The position numbers were made by a program, and so were the translations under genes. From Cornus controversa (Eukaryota; Streptophyta; Magnoliopsida; Cornales; Cornaceae): a stretch of DNA of 64,000 nucleotides. The notes below the pieces were generated by a model. The model saw only the letters and a program-made list of their open reading frames with translations. It did no database searches and was not told the origin of the DNA. The DNA lies in the NCBI GenBank assembly GCA_026545225.1, contig CM048845.1, forward strand, positions 99,044,033 through 99,108,032. The letters run 5' to 3'. Of the stretch, positions 13,107 to 24,712 are shown in pieces (within the stretch, counting starts at the first letter, position 1; every line of letters starts with the position of its first letter).

Positions 13107-13114
13107 AACCCAAT

Positions 13115-15497
13115 GGTTGAGTGCGCAAGCTTAGTAAGAGCCTTCTCATGATATTTTTTTCTATTCTTAATATAACATAGAAAATAAAGAATATGCTACT
13201 TAAAAGAAAAGAGGATAATACAACTTAAATATATATGGAGATTGAAAATTAATTTGAGAAAAAAAAAATAGAGATAAGAACATGCAGACTGTTTATTGAT
13301 AAATGAGATTGTCGAGTTTCTTTTTTTTTTTTCTTTTCTTTTGATTTCATATAAATAACAAATAATGTAAATAAATGGAATATTGATATGTTGTAACAAG
13401 AATTAGGACAACTATGGACATTTTTCTTATGCTGGATTAATTTATTCTTTTAGCCTTTACAGAGCGGCCAACGCTATATAATAAATAGGCATAAATTTTG
13501 ATTATTATTTGAGGACAAAATTAAATTAGAAATTCATGGGAAAAGTACAAGATGATTATTTATTCTTATACCTATACCTTATAAGAGTATTCATGCTCCG
13601 TAGAAATCGAGTCTTTGTCCATGATATGCATGTCTCAAATATATGCATGCCTCAAATACTTTGTTAGGTTGTAATTTTGTTTTGGAGTAGTTTAATGCTT
13701 GGTCGGGTACGAAGGAAGAAAGTTAAAAGAAAGATAAAGAAGAAAAGATGGATGAAACATTACTAATTAAAGAAAAGAATTTGGATGGAAGAGAAGAAAA
13801 CGAGATAACACTTAATTTTGTTTTTTAAGAGGGAAGAAGAGAAAGATTACTAATATTGAGTTTATTTAATAACTAGAAGAATAGTATTGTAATTTAAAAT
13901 TTTTATAACCATCTTGTTTCTCCCCGTCTATCTTCTGTTCATATTTGGAGAGATAAAAATTTGTAAAGCAGAAAGGATGGCTAATACATGCTCTTTTCTC
14001 CTCTTCTTACCTTCTCTTTACCAAACGAATGAAATTTATTTATTCCTTCTTATCTTCCATATTCACCCATCTTCATTCTTTCTTACCAAAGTAATAACGA
14101 CTATGAACTCAAAGAGACGCATGCTACATGAGTTGAAAGATGTCAGAGCTTGAGAGGAAGGTTTAAGCAATTGAGTGATCTTACAAACTCTGTGATTTTG
14201 ATTTTTTTTCTCCACTGTAAAATGTATGCATACTATCGAACCGTATAAATCTTCTATTCTTGTATTTTGCTTGTGTTATTCTTTTCAATTATGAACGGTA
14301 ATGGTAAGATATAATAATTTTTATTAAATTTCAAATTGAAAAAATCTATAAAGACGTCACTCTCTTAGCAAGAGTAGTTATTTCTCTTTATTTACTCCTA
14401 AATTGGAAAGAATTTCAAGATTTCTAAAAATAAATACAAAGTCAAATAATGTCATCTCAAACTATAAATAGTAAAAAAGATCTTGTAACTTTTGTCACAA
14501 GAGACCTTTTAACAGAATTACTCTCAAATTTACTTGATTAAAATTTAGGGTAAATTACACTGAACTCTCCTGTAACAGAAATGAATTAATCGATATTAAC
14601 TTTTGGATAAAATATCTATTATACCTTTAATATTATATTGATATAAAAATGAAAATATTTATATATATAATATAACACTTTTGCCCATATAATAATAATA
14701 TTTACTATATTATATATATAGTAAATATTATTATTATTATATTTATATATATATGTAGATATATATATATATATATATATAACAAAAAAAACTAAACAAT
14801 TGTATGATTGAAATAGTCTGGTAACACTTCCCACATATTTGGTGGGAATTACAAAATAATCGAGCACGCCCAAGACATCAGCCCAAACGCTATATATAGT
14901 TGCCCATACATGCATATCTTCGTGTCTAAGTATGAAAGTGTATGAAAATGCACTGTTAACCACAGTTTAAGTTGCAATTGGAGGTACATAACTTACTTAA
15001 GTATTCATATCCTCCAATACATATTTTTTTTACCCATGGCTAGATTTTGATCCAACACGTGTATGAATCATAATGTGAGGGTAACACTAGATTTCAAAAA
15101 TAGAAATCAAGTTTGATTTTAAGACCAATCAGTCAAAGGAATAAAACAAGTTCTACAAATTTTCATCAAAGAATGAAGTAAGCGGGTTCCAAGTCAAAAC
15201 AATACTCTCAGAAGAAGACATTTGCATTGTCTTACTCACATGAGTCTAGCCCTAATGAAATTAAAAATTGCTTGAGATACCCTAGCACAAGTAGAGTTTG
15301 AAATTTTCAAAAACTCTTGCATTTCTCTCTCTCTCTCTCCAAATATGGTAGACACAACCTGATATGAATAGCTTGAAGATTACAGTTCTGCTTATTTTAA
15401 TTTCCAATTGATAGTACTTTAAGTGTATTATGTATATGCCATGTATATAATGAGACTTTAGAGGGAAAGATTTGTCATTAGAGGGAAACGTAGCTCT
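13115..15497. other. intergenic DNA, no gene recognised
   Basis: Low-complexity AT-rich DNA. The part at 14310-14535 is a diverged second copy of the repeat seen at 1205-1385. TA-rich simple sequence lies at about 14640-14785. No protein motif was found. Confidence 0.4.
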
Positions 15498-15644
15498 GCT
15501 TATCCACAAATATTAATTAAGAAACTATAAAGTCAATTTCGATTATTGACTTTTTAGTTTCTTAATAAGATTTTATAGTTTCTTACTCTACTAGTTATCA
15601 TCGAAATTGACTTTATAGTTTGTTAATAAGATTTGTGGATAAGC
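15498..15644. repeat. hairpin-forming inverted repeat
   Basis: The segment 15498-15542 (starting GCTTATCCACAAAT) pairs with 15601-15644 (ending ATTTGTGGATAAGC), with only a few mismatches over 44-45 bp. The loop is about 58 nt and contains a further partial copy of TTGACTTTTTAGTTTCTTAATAAG. It could be a very small fold-back MITE or the DNA of a long hairpin RNA. Confidence 0.8.
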
Positions 15645-16495
15645 AAACCGATACTCTAAAAACTGGTACATATTTAAGAATAGATATGAAATATTAAAGA
15701 GAATATGTACATCCCAAACTGGATCAATTTTCTTCTTTTAGCCTTGAAGAGTGATCAACACTATAGAACATATAGTCATAAATTTTGATTATAGTTTGAA
15801 GACAAAAATCAGAACTTCATAGAAAAAGTACAAGATAGATTATTTATTCCTATAGCGTGGGTCATCCATAGCCAAAAATATTTTGTGGATTTTAATGTTT
15901 AATCAGTCATGTCTGGGACATAATTTTCCCTTCTAGGAAATAAATATACTTAAAAAGACAATGCACCAAATAAACAAAGACAAAAAATTGTATTCAATCT
16001 CATCAAGTCCATGCAAATACGATAAGGCACATGAAATATTATTTTTATTATTATCAATGACTTGGAAAAAAAACGAAGTAGGCGCATTGAATTAGACTTT
16101 AGGCAAAATGAGTTTAATTTGGATACAACTGAACTTAGGTTTAGACATACAAGTCTAACTTGGAGACAACCGAATCTATTGAAAAATTATTTTAGACATT
16201 CGAGTCTAGATTTAGATATATGAGTCTAATTTGTAGACAACTGAGTTTATTAAAAGTTTGAGTTTGGACATTTGAATCCAGGGAAGTCAAATTAATTATT
16301 TTCTTTACAACAAATGATGAAAGTTTGAATGCCTAAATATACCCATTACAGTTTGTTGCCATAACATTGGTTAATACATATATTGTAGATACATAAATTT
16401 TGTGATGGTCTAATCACCATTCAATTAGTCAAACATTCTTGGTCAATTAGGATTGCGGGTTCCGTCAATAAAGCTTCAGGCATTTAAAAAAATAT
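15645..16495. other. intergenic DNA, no gene recognised
   Basis: AT-rich. The part at 16090-16280 contains degenerate repeats of a phrase like TTTAGACATNNGAGTCTA...GACAACTGA. No coding signal. Confidence 0.4.
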
Positions 16496-17310
16496 GTGAC
16501 AATTCAAATTTTAAATTTAAATATACTTCCATATAAAAAAGGCAAAATCTCTTTTTTTATGGAAGTTGACACATATTAATGGAGAGTTACCAAATTAAAC
16601 TCCCACCTTTTTTTACTATAAATACGAGGTCACCCTACACATTCAGGGACGAACAGAACACAAAAGTTCTGCCGAACCTCTGCCTCGACCAACACTCGAA
16701 GAACAACAAGCACGCCACACAAGTGTCGTTCTTCTTCTAAGACCTTCAACTATTGAATAATTTGAAGACGAAGAACAACAAGCACGCCACACAAGTGACA
16801 TTCTTCTTCTAAGACCTTCAACCATCGAAGAATCTAAAGACGAAGAATAACAAGCACGCCACACAAGTGTCGTTCTTGTTCTAAGACCTTCAACTATCGA
16901 AGAATCTGAAGACGAAGAATAACAAGCACGCCACACAAGTATCGTTCTTCTTCTAAGACCTCCAACCATCGAAGAATCTGAAGACGAACAACATCAAGCA
17001 TGCCACACAAGTGTCGTTCTTCTTCGAAGACCTTCAATCCACCGTTTGAGATTAAGCTCTATCGACCCTTGATCGAAAATTCCATCAAGCCTTTCTCAAT
17101 CTTGAAGATTTGAAGAAAGCTCATCACTACAGGTTCAAGAACAACCTTTTGAAGTCCTTGCACCAAACATAAGGAGATTAAATCAGAGGAAGATTCTTTA
17201 TTGTAAAAGAATCGACCACAGAGAATTGTACTCATTTTTCTGAAATTAATAAAGTTGATTATTTGTTATTCATTTTCTTTCCTAAATTTTTGAACACGAA
17301 ATTTGTGTGT
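16496..17310 (+). mobile_element. LTR-like segment, possibly a solo LTR
   Basis: A TATA box (CTATAAATACGAGG) lies at about 16616. Downstream come a transcribed-leader-like region holding the 72-bp minisatellite, then TCTTTATTGTAAAAGAATCG, GAATTGTACTCATTTTTCTG and AATAAAGTTGATTATTTG around 17195-17265. That end arrangement (promoter, R region, polyadenylation region) is what plant LTRs look like. I did not find a matching partner LTR, gag or pol in the window, nor clear target duplications. The borders are estimates. Confidence 0.45.
16690..17035. repeat. 72-bp minisatellite, five copies
   Basis: The anchor CAAGCACGCCACACAAGT recurs exactly every 72 bp, starting at 16707, 16779, 16851, 16923 and 16995; the last copy has one change, ATGCC for ACGCC. 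The unit also carries GTTCTTCTTCTAAGACC and TCAACYATYGAAGAATCTGAAGACGAA. Because 72 is divisible by three, every frame repeats as a 24-codon unit. The minus strand is open over 16643-16969 and would give a periodic TTLVWRACCSSS-type peptide. I see no independent evidence that it is translated. Confidence 0.92.
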
Positions 17311-17464
17311 GTATATATATATATACACACACACTAATATATGCCCGTGCCTATCGCACTATCATATACTCGAAATCGTGATAGTTAGATAGAGTGATTT
17401 TAGACCGTAGATAGCAAAAGACATTTTGGACCACATATTGATTTTTTAACCACTTTTGACCGTT

Positions 17465-17572
17465 AGATTGACTTTTCTGTCCTTATTATATCAAGCTAAT
17501 TTATAATATATATATATTAGATTGACTTTTTTGTCCTTATTATACCCAGCTAATTTGTAATATATATATATT
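17465..17572. repeat. 54-bp tandem duplication
   Basis: The unit AGATTGACTTTTYTGTCCTTATTATA...AATATATATATATT occurs at about 17465-17518 and again at 17519-17572. Confidence 0.8.
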
Positions 17573-17959
17573 GAGCATTTTTTTCTTCGAGGGACAAGGC
17601 AAAGGACTAATCGTCCTCATGTCAGCATAATGGGCTTCTGGCCATTCCTATTGGTATGTAGAAAGCTCGTTATTTTTTTCAATTCTCTCAATATTGCTTC
17701 AATTTTTCATTCAATCCCATGCCTATTTTTTTTGGTATCTTTTTGCTATATGTGTAGTTTTGGGCCTATAAATACCTCCCTACTTTTAGACCCCGAAGTT
17801 CAAATTCTGAAGCCCTTCCTCGAGCCTTGAGATGGAGTGTAGAGCACGTGGAAGAGTCTTCCGTGCTTTTTGGCTTTATAGTGGCTAAGGCCTAACTGGA
17901 GGTGGTCTGACCTCGACAAAATGGGCACTAAAAAGAATTTTAAAAAAAAGATATGAAAA

Positions 17960-19560
17960 TGGTAGGGTGATAGAATCTAAAAGTGGTAAAGTGAAGGAAT
18001 CTGAAAGAGGTAGGGTGGAGGAAACTGAAAGTGATTTGGTAGAGAAATTTGAAAAGATCCATATATCTGAGGCTGTGGTGAAATTGATTAATAAAAAAGT
18101 AAATGAATTACTGATCTCACTAGAAGATGGATCAGACATGAAGACTGGTTCGAGATGAGCAAAACAAGAATAATGATGAGGTTCAACCCAATTCTAATAA
18201 GAAATGAAGCAGGCCTAAGGCCCGATTTTAATAATTAATTGGACATGAGAACTAATTCAAAGTGATGAATGGTATGATAAAGGAATATGGAAGTGAAAGT
18301 GGAGGGTGGAGGAATCTGTAAAGATCCTTACATTTGAGGCTGTGGTAACATAGATTAGGAAAAGAGTAAATGAATTATTAATCTCATTAGAAGATGGATC
18401 AGACGCAAAGACTGGTTCATGTTTCTTCGAATGGAAGAGGATTATTAGTCTGGTTTGAGAGGAGTAGAAGAAGAAGAATAATGAATCTCCCCTGATCGAT
18501 GATGAGGCACGAGCCCAATTTTAATGAGAAATGAATATAGCATGAAGCTCAATTCTAATAATAAATTGTACCTGAGCCCTAATTTGAGGTAATAAATTGG
18601 ATCAACTTAATTTTGTAGAAATTTAGAAGTGGAAGTGGTAGGGTGGAAGAACTTGAAAGTGGTAGGGTCGAGAAATCTGGAAAGATTCCTAAATCTGAGG
18701 CTGAAATTGATTAGGAAAAGAGCAAATGAATTATTGATCTCGCAGGAAGATGGATCAGATCCGATGACTGGTTCACGTCTTTTCGAATAAAGGATGATCA
18801 TTTGTCTAGTTTGAGAAAAGCAGAAGAAGAATAATGATGAGTCTCCCCGATCTATGATAAGGCTCAAGCCTTGATCTTAAGGCCCAATTCAAAACAATGA
18901 ATTGGGTCTAATCAATTTTAGTTGGGCAAACAAGATTTGGACGGGACCTGTTCTAATGGGTAATTATTGGGTATGAAGCCTGATTATAATAATAAAATTC
19001 TGAGTAATGAAGATCGTACACGTACGCTGTTAACCATAGTTTCTCATCCAACGGTATGAAATTCTTTAGCTAATTTAAGTTTCACATTACGCCTTCAAAG
19101 TCGTGGACAACTTATATCAGAGAGTATTCATTCCCAAACAACATACCCTACCCTATCTTCCCTAACACTCGTTCTTGTAACCCCAGAAAAACCCTACCCT
19201 ATCTCCCCGCCAATGTTGTAACCCGCTTATCCCCCGTTATTGCGGTAACTAGTTGGAACCCACCACTCCCTGACCCCACCAAAATGACTCCGAAAGTGGT
19301 GATGTGCAGGGATTTGGAAGTGATAAGGTGGAGGAAATTAGAAATGAAATGTGGTATGGTGGAGGAATCTGGAAAGATCCCTACATATGAGTCTGTGGTC
19401 AGATTGATTAGGGAAAGAGTAGATGAATTACTGATCTCACTAGAAGATGGATCAAACACAAAGACCGGTTCATGTCTTTTCGAATGAAAAAAGATCATTA
19501 GTCTAATTCGATATGAGCAGAAGAAGAAGAATGATGAGTCTCCCCCGATCGATGGTGAAG
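17960..19560 (+). repeat. four related coding-like modules of unknown origin
   Basis: Modules at about 17960-18180, 18270-18500, 18615-18860 and 19300-19560 share an order of phrases: GGTRGGGTGGAGGAATCTG, AAAGATCC, CTGAGGCTGTGGT, ATTGATTAGGAAAAGAGTAAATGAATTA, CTCAYTAGAAGATGGATCAGA and AAGACTGGTTC. Modules 1, 3 and 4 also end near GATGAGTCTCCCC-like or CCCAATTYTAAT phrases. Translated in the plus direction, each gives a short amphipathic segment like VRLIRERVDELLISLEDGS, so a common coding ancestor is likely. Stops and indels separate the modules now. I do not recognise the family. A TATA-like CCTATAAATACC lies upstream at 17763-17774. Confidence 0.6.
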
Positions 19561-20196
19561 CTCTCCTCCCGACCTACACTAATCTAGAAATTGTTTTGGA
19601 AATACTAGCAACTTGTATTGCTACAAAAAGCATAAAGGAAAATGATATGGTCTATATGAATTAGTGAAATTCAGGAATTGAATAGTTGATCCGAAAAGAG
19701 AGGTTGAGTTGAGGTAGGGCCAAAATGCTTAGTTGAGAAAGGGTCAAAAGGCTGAGCAAAAGCAGCTGCAAAGAAAGGTTGAGATGATTAAGGGCCAAGT
19801 GGTAGGGAGATCACAAATTCATCATTAATATATAAGAATGTTTGGGTTTGTAGGCTCCGTTTGGATTGAGGGATTTTAAATGATAAGGAGAGAAAAGAAA
19901 TGAGAGGATAGGTCATGTTGTGTTTGGATGAGCATTTTGAAAAAAAAAAGGGATAAGGAGGGATAACTTATCCCTCAATTGTTATCCTCCCAAAAATGAA
20001 AAAATTGGGAGGGAAACGTTGGAACTTAAGTATAACTTTCATAATACCAAGATTGACCTCACTATTTTCACACACAAAATTTTAATTACTTTTGAGTCCC
20101 ACCTAACATAAGAATGTTTAGGGCATCTCACGTATTTTATACTTATCTCCTCCATACCCATAGGCCGTGAGACCCTCTCCTCTTACCATGTATTGG

Positions 20197-20362
20197 TTTA
20201 TGCGTCAAAAACGTAGAAACTATGTAAATAAACTATTTGCACAATCAGAGATTGAAAGACAAATAACACTGCCGTGTATTGGTTTATGCGTCAAAAATGT
20301 AAAAACTATGTAGATAAATTAACCATTTGCACAATCAGAGATTGAAAGACAAATAACACGAG
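20197..20362 (+). repeat. ~80-bp duplication at the 5' part of the transposase gene
   Basis: The stretch CGTGTATTGGTTTATGCGTC through GAAAGACAAATAACAC appears at about 20195-20270 and again at about 20275-20360. The second copy runs in frame into the transposase (residues like FAQSEIERQIT followed by NELRISENCHN), so part of the transposase N-terminus was duplicated. Confidence 0.75.
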
Positions 20363-21450
20363 ATAAACTAATGAACGAGCTTAGGATAAGTGAGAATTGT
20401 CATAACATTACTCGAATGGGACCAGAAGCTTTTAAAAATCTATGTGACATGCTTACTAGAGATAGTGGTCTTCAACCTACAAAACGTGCAAGTGTTGAGG
20501 AGCAAATTGCCAAGTTTCTTCACATTATATCACACAATGTGAGAAATCGGATAATGTCATTTTTATTTTGTTACTCTAGTGAAACCATAAGCCATTATTT
20601 TCTTAATGTGTTAAAAGCAATAATCTCGTTGGAAGGACAGTTACTCAAGCAACTTAATGGATTGGAGGTTCCCCCGAAAATATTCAATAATGATAGGTTC
20701 CATCCATATTTCAAGGTAAACATGATTATTAATTCTACTCCTCAATACATAATTATTATTATTTTTGACAAACGATTATATGTAAATTTTCATATAATAA
20801 TTTATCTCATAATTGCATCGGGGCAATTGATGGAACACACGTTCGTGTGAAAGTATCTAACGCAGATACACTAAGATATCATGGTAGGAAAAATTATCCA
20901 ACCATAAGTGTATTAGTTGCTTGTTCATTTGACATGAAATTCACATATGTCTTGCCTAGATGGGAGGGTCATGCGTCAAACTTAAGAATTATGAAGAATA
21001 CATTAAAAAGACGAGGAGATAAGTTAATATTTCCTCAAAGTAAATTTTGTTAACATTAACTAAAATATTTAAGATTCTTTATTAATAGAAGTCAATATTA
21101 ATTAATTACTATTGCTTTTATTAGAAAAATATTATCTTGTTGACACGGGGTATCCATTAAAGGCTAGACTTATTACGCCTTATAGAGGTGTGCACTACCA
21201 TTTACAAAAATATGACTCACGCCGACCTGAGAATCCTCGAAAGTTATTCAACCTTCGACATGTATCACAATGCAATATTATTGAGAGAACTTTTAGTGTG
21301 TTAAAGAAACGATTTCCTATTATAGGAAGCAGTATTGAACCTACATATTATTCAAAACTCAAGTTGATATCATTTTAGAATGTTACATCTTACACAAATA
21401 TTTAATAAGCATGGATCCTAATGAAAGCCTTATTAATGAAATGGACTGAG
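20300..21450 (+). pseudogene. PIF/Harbinger (HARBI1/ALP1-like) transposase, broken
   Basis: The product is a DDE-type nuclease of the DDE_4/HARBI1 group that would cut and join the ends of PIF/Harbinger elements. Exon 1 (to about 20715) has the usual N-terminal part, including MGPEAFKNLCDML and a helix-turn-helix-like RASVEEQIAKFLHIISHNV. An intron of about 95 bp (20716-20813) precedes CIGAIDGTHVRVKV, which holds the first catalytic Asp. A second probable intron (about 21040-21124) precedes YYLVDTGYP, with the second Asp. IIERTFSVLKKRFPI carries the expected Glu. Breaks: the reading frame shifts near 21352, ahead of a conserved C-terminal segment (QVDIILEC-like), and the 5' part is partly duplicated. 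The catalytic residues look present but the gene is disrupted. Confidence 0.8.
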
Positions 21451-21739
21451 AACTTTTAAGTGAAACTCGAAATGAAGAGGGTGGTCCAATGGAGAGAAGT
21501 GTAGATCACAGTTTAGGGGAAATCTTGAGAGATTCAATAGCTTCCTATATATGTGGCATGACTATGTAGCTAATCATTTTAATATTTGATATGTTTATTT
21601 CTTTGAAATAACTTAAACTTATTTGCTTTTGTTTAATTTTTCTTTAACCTTTTTTTTTTTTGTTCTTTTCTTTGTATTATACTTGTTATATAGACATAGG
21701 AATGAGTAAACAATCAAGCATGTGGTGGGACGAAGAGGG

Positions 21740-22792
21740 ATAGAGTTGTTTGGATTACACAAATGGATCATATATTTGTTGATACATTGCATAATCAATA
21801 TCTCAAGGGGGATAGGGTTAATAGCACTTTCACCATATAAGCTTTTGGTGAGATTGTTGAAGAATTGAAAGAAAAATTAGGCATCGATATCAACAAAGAT
21901 AATGTGAAGAGTAAATTGAAAACAATCAAAGCTCGTTTTAACGAGTATTATAACTTGTTCAAGAATGGTTTGAGTGGGTTTGCTTGGAGTGAATAAACAA
22001 AAATGTGGAGCGCTGAGGATGATGTTTGGAATTCTTTAATTGAGGTTGGTTTTCTAAATAAGATTATTTTCTTTTTGGTTCTTTTAAGAAATACATTCTT
22101 TTTATTTTTTTCTATCTTGAAATAGTGGTAATGTATTTTTTTTTTTTTTTATGTTTCGACAACAGGCAAAACCAACAGCTAAGAAATGGAGGACTACACC
22201 GATTTTCAATTATGATAAGTTGTTGGATTTATTTGCCAAGAATAGGGCAAATGGGTTTAATGCATCAACTGCTCGGGAGAGAAATAATAAATGGGTGCCA
22301 ACTCCTAATTAAGATCTTACGGAAACCATTAATGACATTGATCACTTGATTTCACATAATGAAGTAAGTTTGGATAATACGGGTTTTATGGATAATGACT
22401 ATGAAAATATGATATCTCCATAAACACATTTTAGTGTACCTTCCCATACCACTTCTTCAACAAAAGAAAAAATGAAAAGGAATTCTTCTACTTTTGATCA
22501 AGATAACGAAATGATTGAAGCAAAGAGAGGTGTTGCTAAAGCCCTTAAAGAGGGAAATGAACTTAAAATATTCAACAACGTTTATGAGAAGTGTAACTAA
22601 ATGGGAAAATATGAAGAAGAAATCTTTAATGAGTTGGCAGCAATTGGGATAAAGGAGCATGGAATTATTGAGGCTTTCATTTTCCTGACTAAGCATAACC
22701 ATCCTGATAGAATGACACAATTTCTTGGTTGTCCATTTATGCTTCGCAAGAGACTCTTGGAGAAATTGATGTCTAATAAATTTGGACGTTAA
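21740..22792 (+). pseudogene. Myb/SANT-like partner protein of the PIF/Harbinger element, broken
   Basis: The first part has a Myb/SANT-like DNA-binding domain (Myb_DNA-bind_3 type): WITQMDHIFVDTLHNQ, then FGEIVEELKEKLGI and VKSKLKTIKARFNEYYNLF, ending in MWSAEDDVWNSLIE. An intron at about 22046-22164 is followed by a linker (KKWRTTPIFNYDKLLDLF) and a C-terminal part (EIFNELAAIGI ... FLGCPFMLRKRLLEKL), the usual tail of these plant proteins. In known elements this protein assists the transposase in binding the ends. In-frame stops occur near 21838, 21994, 22309, 22421 and 22598, so this copy is dead. Confidence 0.75.
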
Positions 22793-22800
22793 CTATGGTT

Positions 22801-24178
22801 TTAGATATATTATCTTTTGGGGATGTGAACCGTTGATAACTTTAACTTGACAATATTTTTGGACAATTGGTGAAACTTTTTTATTATATTTAAGTTGGGT
22901 TATGTTACTGAAACTTTCTAATATGTGTTGTTATGTAATATTTTTATAATATGATTTTCTATGTTATGAGTGTGTTTCTGAATGTTTTTATAGAATTTTT
23001 TATGATTCTTTTGTTTAGATCTACTCATTTTGGCATTGTGACAAATCCCAGCTAAGATGCAGCCCGTGATAGAAACATTTCCAGTGAAGAGGCATTTTTA
23101 TCAATATATGTTCATGTTACCAAGTGATTAACATTGATTCTGTTAGATCAATTGTTAAAGAAGTAGCCACTTCATAATATATTGTGTTACTGCATAGATG
23201 ACCGGACATTGTATCCAATCAATGTCATCACAGATTCTAAAGCCAGAAATTACAAAGAATAAAAAAGGAACAGTTTAGCTGACAAATAATTATCTATTTC
23301 ATTCTTCATTTTATTTCTGTTATATTTATTTCTCTTTATGGGCCTTAGAAATATTATCAGCTAATAAAGTCAGTGAGCATATGAAGTGCAGGTTCATACT
23401 AAAGAATGGTACTGGTGACGCCATGACTAATGAGTTATGTTTAGTGCATCATATTACTGCTAATATTAGTATATAGTTGCATACATGGTTTTAGACTTAA
23501 ACTAGTCTTTCAATCCAATGAAATGTTGTGAGACCAAGCAACAGGACATCTAAAATGAACTGAGATTCAATCCAGTCACCGAACATCAGAAAGCCGCATA
23601 TTGCTACCCCAGCATAAGTTTGTTACAATATTAAATGATAAATATTTAATACAATAGAAAATAATATATTAATATGAATTTTTAAATAGGGATCGGGCGC
23701 TTGCCCTCTATCCAAAAACCTATGTTATTAGGAAGTATTGAATATTCACCCTTATATATCCAAATCTTTTCTCATTCAGATCTGATGTGGGACAAAGTTA
23801 GCCCCTCTAACAACTAGGCTCTAAGTCGATCTCCTCAATCGATTCATGATTGTGGTGATCGTGATTGTCTGAGAGATTCATCATTAATATATAAGATGAT
23901 TTTGCTGTGTTTGTCTAACAGTTTGCCATGGTACGTATGAGTTAAATTGTAATGCAGTCCTTTTGGGAAACGCGCGTTACAGTGAGCAAGCCAAGTGTGA
24001 GATCACAAAAATTTATACTTGTAATCAATGGTCCAACGTCTGGGTGTCTCACGGGTTTAGACATGGGAAGCGAACCATATTTTCCAGTACACTGCACTTT
24101 CAACGTAAGTGATAACGTCCATGTTCAATGCATGTTTTTGGCACTTCAATCTTACAACAATGCTCTAATTAACCAAGT

Positions 24179-24180
<2 letters not shown>
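22801..24180. other. intergenic DNA between the Harbinger remnant and the WRKY promoter
   Basis: No gene recognised. The phrase ATTCATCATTAATATATAAGA at about 23877-23898 also occurs at 19817-19837, just outside the left end of the Harbinger remnant. The two sites may be pieces of one older repeat split by that insertion. A phrase GATGTGGGACAAAGTT at about 23783 is of a type common in plant repeat DNA. Confidence 0.35.

Positions 24181-24231
<51 letters not shown>
24181..24231. repeat. (TA)n microsatellite in the WRKY upstream region
   Basis: An uninterrupted TA tract of about 50 bp, roughly 480 bp upstream of the WRKY start codon. Confidence 0.95.
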
Positions 24232-24232
<1 letters not shown>

Positions 24233-24343
24233 TGGACAGACGAAATAGCCAGTAGAAAACCCCACCACGAGTTGACTTCTATCCTCACTGAGCGCCGTCA
24301 AATAAGCTCCGGTGATCCAAATTGGTAAGATGGTGGCACAAAT

Positions 24344-24355
24344 TTGACCAGTCAA
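24344..24355. promoter_or_regulatory. paired W-boxes upstream of the WRKY gene
   Basis: TTGACC at 24344-24349 and GTCAA (an inverted TTGAC) at 24351-24355 form a closely spaced inverted pair of W-box cores, the binding site of WRKY factors. Another TTGAC core lies at 24272-24276. They are about 360-440 bp upstream of the start codon. WRKY genes are often bound by WRKY proteins; binding here is an inference. Confidence 0.5.
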
Positions 24356-24684
24356 CGGTGACCATATTAATATATGACTTTTGTAATAATATAGTATATT
24401 GGAAAACTTCAACCATCGATATAGTATAAGCCTACACGGCAGACACGGCATTGCGGCTCCAAGTGCGCTCTCTCTCTAACATACATATGCTATCTAGTTA
24501 AAAGGGACCTGAACGTTGAATTTGAGTTCTTGAAGCTTTATTTATTTTGTATATACTTTGACATTGTGTACTAGTGTTTCATGAGTGAAGCCGGCCAGTG
24601 AGACTGAAATAGTTTTAATGAGTCAAATACATCAGGCTCTACTTGTAACAAGAGAAACACAATTCAGATGGTTAAGAAAAGAGT

Positions 24685-24712
24685 CTAGAGAGAGAGAGAG
24701 AGAGAGAGAGAG
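24685..24712 (+). repeat. (GA)n tract in the WRKY 5' leader
   Basis: A run of about 14 GA units ending directly before the start codon at 24715. Such tracts are common in plant 5' leaders. Confidence 0.85.

Larger units (their letters stand above)
19853..22800 (+). mobile_element. degenerate PIF/Harbinger DNA transposon
   Basis: Two gene remnants in the same orientation form the standard pair of PIF/Harbinger elements: a DDE transposase (20265-21450) followed by a Myb/SANT-like protein (about 21740-22792). The left end is placed at GGCTCCGTTTGGATTGAG (19853), which looks like a Harbinger-type terminus. I did not find its inverted partner downstream, so the right end is missing or decayed. 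A coding-region duplication at 20197-20360 lies just upstream of the transposase body. Confidence 0.75.

Noticed and set aside
14619..14963. Open frame of 114 codons on the minus strand
   Set aside because: Over half is Ile/Tyr from (TA)n simple sequence; no motif or intron structure supports a gene.
16643..16969. Minus-strand repetitive protein (24-residue repeats)
   Set aside because: It overlaps an LTR-like leader on the plus strand and has no start context or homology; described as a minisatellite instead.
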